The notes under the pieces: generated by a model
Databases searched by the model: none
Seen by the model: only the letters and a program-made list of their open reading frames with translations
Told to the model about the DNA's origin: nothing
Source: Deltaproteobacteria bacterium UBA2957
GTDB lineage: Bacteria > Myxococcota_A > UBA796
DNA length: 17,235 nt
Reading direction: 5' to 3'
Assembly (NCBI GenBank): GCA_002348535.1
Contig: DEBL01000346.1
Span: forward strand, 11,890 to 29,124
Shown: positions 14,192 to 17,235 of the stretch, one piece after another
Layout of the letters: each line of letters starts with the position of its first letter
How positions within the stretch are numbered: the stretch's first letter is position 1
Made by a program: the position numbers and the translations under genes

Positions 14192-15502
14192 ATGACCCAC
14201 GACACTGTTGTCATTGGTGGCGGGATGGCAGGAATGGCCGCCGCACTCACACTCGCTGAGCACGGGCAGCGCGTCGTCTTGCTCGAAGCCAACGCTCACC
14301 TCGGTGGCTTGGCATCCAGCTTTGAGCGCGAGGGGCGCCTTGTTCCACTCGGCTACCACCACATTCTTTCATCGGATGCACAACTGCTCAGCTTCCTCGG
14401 CCAGTTCAACTTGCTTTCGCGCGTGCATTGGAAACGAATCGAGATGGGCTTCTCTATCGACGACACCGTCCTTGGATTATCGAATCCCCGAGATTTCTTG
14501 CGGGCGCCTCTACCGTGGCGAGTCAAGGTCGGCATGGCCGCGCGCATTGCGACGGCATGGTGGCCTCAGACCAAGGACGAACCGGCCTCCGAATGGCTCC
14601 GCAGGCTCACGGGCGATGAAGCCCTCGATGCATTTTTCAATCCGCTCACTCAGATTAAGTTTGGGCTGCCCACATCGGGCCTCTCGGCGGCGTGGCTGCG
14701 CGCCCGCCTCGCCGCGGGCGAAGCCGGTTCACGCTACGGCTACATGCCGAATGAGGATTGGGTATCCGTCCTCGTTTCGGCGCTTGAGGAACGGCTCCAC
14801 AGCGCGGGTGTCGAAATCCGACTCAGCAGTCCCGTGACGGAGTTGATGACCACCGCATCTCGACAACGGATCCAGAGCATTCAACTTCGGTCTGGGGAAC
14901 GACTGCGAGCCCGATGTTTTGTGGCTGCGATCCCACCGCCTGTTCTCTCCACCATAGCGCCGGAGGCCCGTAGCCCTGCACTCGAGGCAATCGAGTACAC
15001 AGGGGTTGTGTCGACGGTCATCGCCACTCGAACGCCGGTTCCGCTCGACCGATACTGGACCAACTTCTTGCGTCCCGCCTACAGCTTTGGCGGTATCTTT
15101 CGGCTCGACCTTCTCAACGACTCGCTCGGGCATCCCGGGGTAAAACTCCTCAACTTCTGCACCCACGTGGCGCCGCGAAACAAAGCGAACTCCATGCTGG
15201 CGTGGGAGCCGAGCGCAATCGAAGACAGATACATGAAAGATTTTGAGACTCGCTTTGGCGTGTCGATCACGCCAGAATGGGTTCACACAAGCCGAATACC
15301 CCTGTACAGCCCCGTGTTTGTTGACGGCTATACGAACCCACCCGTTCGCCATGACCGACTGCTGAACCTCTTCCTCGCTGGAAACCATCGCACCTTTCCC
15401 GTGTTGGCGACGACTGGGTCCGCCATGGGGTCCGGAGTGGAGGCCGCCTACGCCGTGCTGAACAGTGATGGCGCCAACCTTAGAGCCATCGAAGCCGCGT
15501 GA
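14192..15502 (+). CDS. FAD-dependent amine-oxidase/phytoene-desaturase-like oxidoreductase
   Basis: A 436-residue flavoprotein of the protoporphyrinogen oxidase/phytoene desaturase/amine oxidase superfamily. The N-terminal dinucleotide fold reads VVIGGGMAG (6-14) with the ribose-binding E32 in VVLLEAN and the second motif LGGLASSF (37-44). The C-terminal FAD-closing motif is present as LFLAGNHRTFP...TTGSAMGSGVEAAYAVL. The middle holds the substrate region, with YHHILSSD following the FAD region and a FFNPLTQIKFG segment. No signal peptide is present. The reaction cannot be fixed: relatives desaturate or isomerise polyprenoids, oxidise tetrapyrroles, or act in glycan and lipid biosynthesis. 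It starts 26 bases after the helical-protein gene, with no strong ribosome site, and its TGA overlaps the next start as GTGA. This coupling to a predicted polyprenyl-linked glycosyltransferase suggests work on a lipid carrier or a glycosylated product; that is inference. Confidence 0.87.
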   Translation: MTHDTVVIGGGMAGMAAALTLAEHGQRVVLLEANAHLGGLASSFEREGRLVPLGYHHILSSDAQLLSFLGQFNLLSRVHWKRIEMGFSIDDTVLGLSNPRDFLRAPLPWRVKVGMAARIATAWWPQTKDEPASEWLRRLTGDEALDAFFNPLTQIKFGLPTSGLSAAWLRARLAAGEAGSRYGYMPNEDWVSVLVSALEERLHSAGVEIRLSSPVTELMTTASRQRIQSIQLRSGERLRARCFVAAIPPPVLSTIAPEARSPALEAIEYTGVVSTVIATRTPVPLDRYWTNFLRPAYSFGGIFRLDLLNDSLGHPGVKLLNFCTHVAPRNKANSMLAWEPSAIEDRYMKDFETRFGVSITPEWVHTSRIPLYSPVFVDGYTNPPVRHDRLLNLFLAGNHRTFPVLATTGSAMGSGVEAAYAVLNSDGANLRAIEAA

Positions 15503-17235
15503 ACCACTACCCAGCGACAGCGCCAAGGTTGTGGGTAATGGGCGGCCTCGTGGTCATGGTGTTGGGGTTGGTCTTTTCGGGCCCCGCCACACTTTGGGAT
15601 GCAGACTTTGCAGCGATGGGGGGGCGGTGGGAGATGATGGCGCTCTCCACCGCCGTCGCAGTTTTGTTCCTTGCTGCTGCGGCGGCCCGGTGGATTGACG
15701 AAGCGAAACCCGGTACCGCGCAGGCGATCCACCGAATCACTCAGCGGTTTTCTGAACGGAAGTGGTTGGCCATCGCCCTCGGGACATGGGCGCTCGGGTG
15801 GGCACTCTTTCACGGCCTGACCGACGCGGATTGGGTCGCATCCGGAATCGACTGGCACGACTCGCATCTGGATGCGTATGCGCTATTGAGTGGTGACTCC
15901 GCCTTGTACTGTGCGTGGCGCTATCCGTTCTACCCCTACATGGCGGCCGTCGTGTCCCACTGGACAGGCGCGGATCTCACCATCAGCCTGCAGTTCGTTA
16001 GTCGCCTTGTCGCCGTCGCCACCGCGGTTCCGCTGTACGTGATCGGTCGGGCCTTGTTTGGGCGAAGCGCAGCGATCGCTGGAATCCTCATGCTGATCAG
16101 CCTTGCCACCTACCGGATGCACACGGATGCAGTGACTCCCTACCCGATGGTCATGTTTCTTGGCGCATCGGGGGCTGCGGCACTCGTCAAGGCGACCCGT
16201 GGAGGCTGGCTACCGTGGTTGATTGTCGGACTTTGCTGCGGAGGCCTCCTCGCCAACGACGGGAAGAGCCTTCTGATTTCTCTTGGATTTGTCGGGATGG
16301 GATTCGTCACCGCCGTGGTGACTCCATGGCGCCGGCCACACTCAACGTGGGGTCAGCAGGCCCGCGCCGTCCCGCTTCGCCTCATCGTCATGATGCTCCC
16401 GATTGTGGGCTCCTATCAATGGATGGGAAGTCTACCCGTCAAAGCCTTCACGCTCGAAGAGATGGCCGTCGCCTACCTTGTCCCCGGGGGCCGCGGGGCC
16501 GCACAGGCTCCCCGAAACCTGCAGACTGGGTACATGTGGGGGCATTTCGACGATGCACTGACCATTCCCCGCACGCTGATGACCTTCTATGAAGCGGGTA
16601 AAAATCCGGAACTGGCCGAGCAAAACAAGCGTCAACTCCGGACGTCTCTGCAGCGCCTGACCCTCGATTACCCCGGCTTCACTTGGCGGGTTCCCGCCTT
16701 CCTTAGCTTGGCGTTTCTTGTGCCAATCGCGCGGCGACGCGGGGAGCGCTTTCGGACTGCGGTTCAAATTGCCTCGGTCGCGGTCATTCTGGCCAGTTGC
16801 TGGCCGTCCATAAAAAGCGATTACCAAGAGCGATATGTGGTGCATGGCGCAGTCCTGCTCCCCTTGCTGATGATGGGAGGCATTGACCTGCTCGCACGGG
16901 TCATTGTGGGGAGTCGAACGCCGATGCGCAGGCTCGCTCGAGGCGCAGGATTGATGGCCATCGCCTCACTGTGGATGGCGTGGCCCGCCAACCCCGTGGG
17001 GTTCGCGCAGCTCAGCGAACGACTCGACCCGGTCGCAATGGGGGGAATGCAGGAACACGAGGTCGCCATCTGGGGCCATGCCGAGTTGGAGTCGGGCGAC
17101 CTTCTCCTGGACACATCTTGGATGATGCAGGCGCTTGCACTCGCGGGAACGCATACCGTCGCGCGCGCGGCGAACGCGTACCCGCCCGGCGGCGCGCCTT
17201 GGCCCGCGGGAGCGTGGCGATTCACTCGACCGTGG
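15499..17235 (+). CDS. Polytopic membrane protein, probable GT-C/ArnT-PMT-like glycosyltransferase (3' end outside window)
   Basis: From GTG 15499 this frame has no stop through the last base, giving at least 579 codons. It begins on the last bases of the oxidoreductase gene (GTGA overlap); ATG 15538, with AAGG nine bases upstream, is the alternative start. The protein has many hydrophobic spans: LWVMGGLVVMVLGLVFSG, MALSTAVAVLFLAAAAA, LAIALGTWALGWALF, a block around SLQFVSRLVAVATAVPLYVIGRALFG and SAAIAGILMLISLAT, then LIVGLCCGGLLA, LISLGFVGMGFVTAVV, LRLIVMMLPIVGSY and others. An exposed loop near residues 105-130 has acidic positions (TDADW, HDSHLDAY), where ArnT/PMT-type enzymes hold their catalytic Asp. 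R-Y-P-F-Y-P-Y and a late ERYVVHGAVLLPLLMM segment also fit that superfamily. Such enzymes use polyprenyl-phosphate sugars at the outer face of the inner membrane. The family call is from topology and weak motifs only. Confidence 0.78.
   Translation, partial: MNHYPATAPRLWVMGGLVVMVLGLVFSGPATLWDADFAAMGGRWEMMALSTAVAVLFLAAAAARWIDEAKPGTAQAIHRITQRFSERKWLAIALGTWALGWALFHGLTDADWVASGIDWHDSHLDAYALLSGDSALYCAWRYPFYPYMAAVVSHWTGADLTISLQFVSRLVAVATAVPLYVIGRALFGRSAAIAGILMLISLATYRMHTDAVTPYPMVMFLGASGAAALVKATRGGWLPWLIVGLCCGGLLANDGKSLLISLGFVGMGFVTAVVTPWRRPHSTWGQQARAVPLRLIVMMLPIVGSYQWMGSLPVKAFTLEEMAVAYLVPGGRGAAQAPRNLQTGYMWGHFDDALTIPRTLMTFYEAGKNPELAEQNKRQLRTSLQRLTLDYPGFTWRVPAFLSLAFLVPIARRRGERFRTAVQIASVAVILASCWPSIKSDYQERYVVHGAVLLPLLMMGGIDLLARVIVGSRTPMRRLARGAGLMAIASLWMAWPANPVGFAQLSERLDPVAMGGMQEHEVAIWGHAELESGDLLLDTSWMMQALALAGTHTVARAANAYPPGGAPWPAGAWRFTRPW

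Noticed and set aside
16432..17225. Two minus-strand open frames of 137 and 134 codons
   Set aside because: They oppose the membrane-protein frame that stays open to the window end with many hydrophobic spans; neither has a motif.

Overview
The window looks like chromosomal DNA of a moderately high-GC Gram-negative bacterium. An RND efflux pump and two lipoprotein-signal proteins imply an outer membrane. The lipoproteins, with acidic linkers, an Ig-like region and cysteine clusters ending in a C-x(4)-C-D-x-G-E-D tail, resemble those common in Myxococcota (former Deltaproteobacteria). That placement is an inference from style. I see no rRNA, tRNA, CRISPR array, insertion sequence, phage gene or attachment site.

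Layout. (1) 1-900 is the C-terminal part of an RND transporter, closed by a GC-rich hairpin. (2) 1007-2054 holds two overlapping small cyclic-nucleotide-binding-domain proteins with no output domain, followed by a long imperfect stem-loop. (3) 2215-6847 is a plus-strand run: IPNS-like 2OG-Fe(II) oxygenase, PaaZ/BoxD-type semialdehyde dehydrogenase without its hydratase half, MurB (ATGA overlap with the dehydrogenase) and a sulfotransferase. (4) 6948-9215 encodes two paralogous lipoproteins in tandem. (5) 9217-10512 is a minus-strand pair: rhodanese-domain protein, then an alpha/beta hydrolase starting on the base after the rhodanese stop. It converges on lipoprotein 2 with a single base between stop codons. 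(6) 10596 to the window end is a tightly packed plus-strand run: CDP-alcohol phosphatidyltransferase, HelD-like superfamily 1 ATPase, an unknown helical protein (ATGA overlap), an FAD-dependent amine-oxidase-like oxidoreductase, and a long open frame from GTG 15499 (GTGA overlap) that runs off the window. That last frame reads as a polytopic GT-C/ArnT-like membrane glycosyltransferase.

How the genes may work together. Region 3 mixes small-molecule oxidation (oxygenase, acyl-CoA semialdehyde dehydrogenase) with peptidoglycan precursor synthesis and sulfation; the stop/start overlap argues for co-translation of the dehydrogenase and MurB but does not show a shared pathway. Region 6 combines envelope lipid or glycan chemistry (phosphatidyltransferase, FAD oxidoreductase, GT-C enzyme) with an RNA-polymerase-recycling-type ATPase and its coupled unknown partner. 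The most interesting leads are the HelD-plus-unknown pair, the cyclic-nucleotide-binding pair with one intact and one degenerate ligand pocket, the FAD oxidoreductase/GT-C pair, and the two diverged lipoproteins. Every intergenic gap is shorter than about 170 bases.
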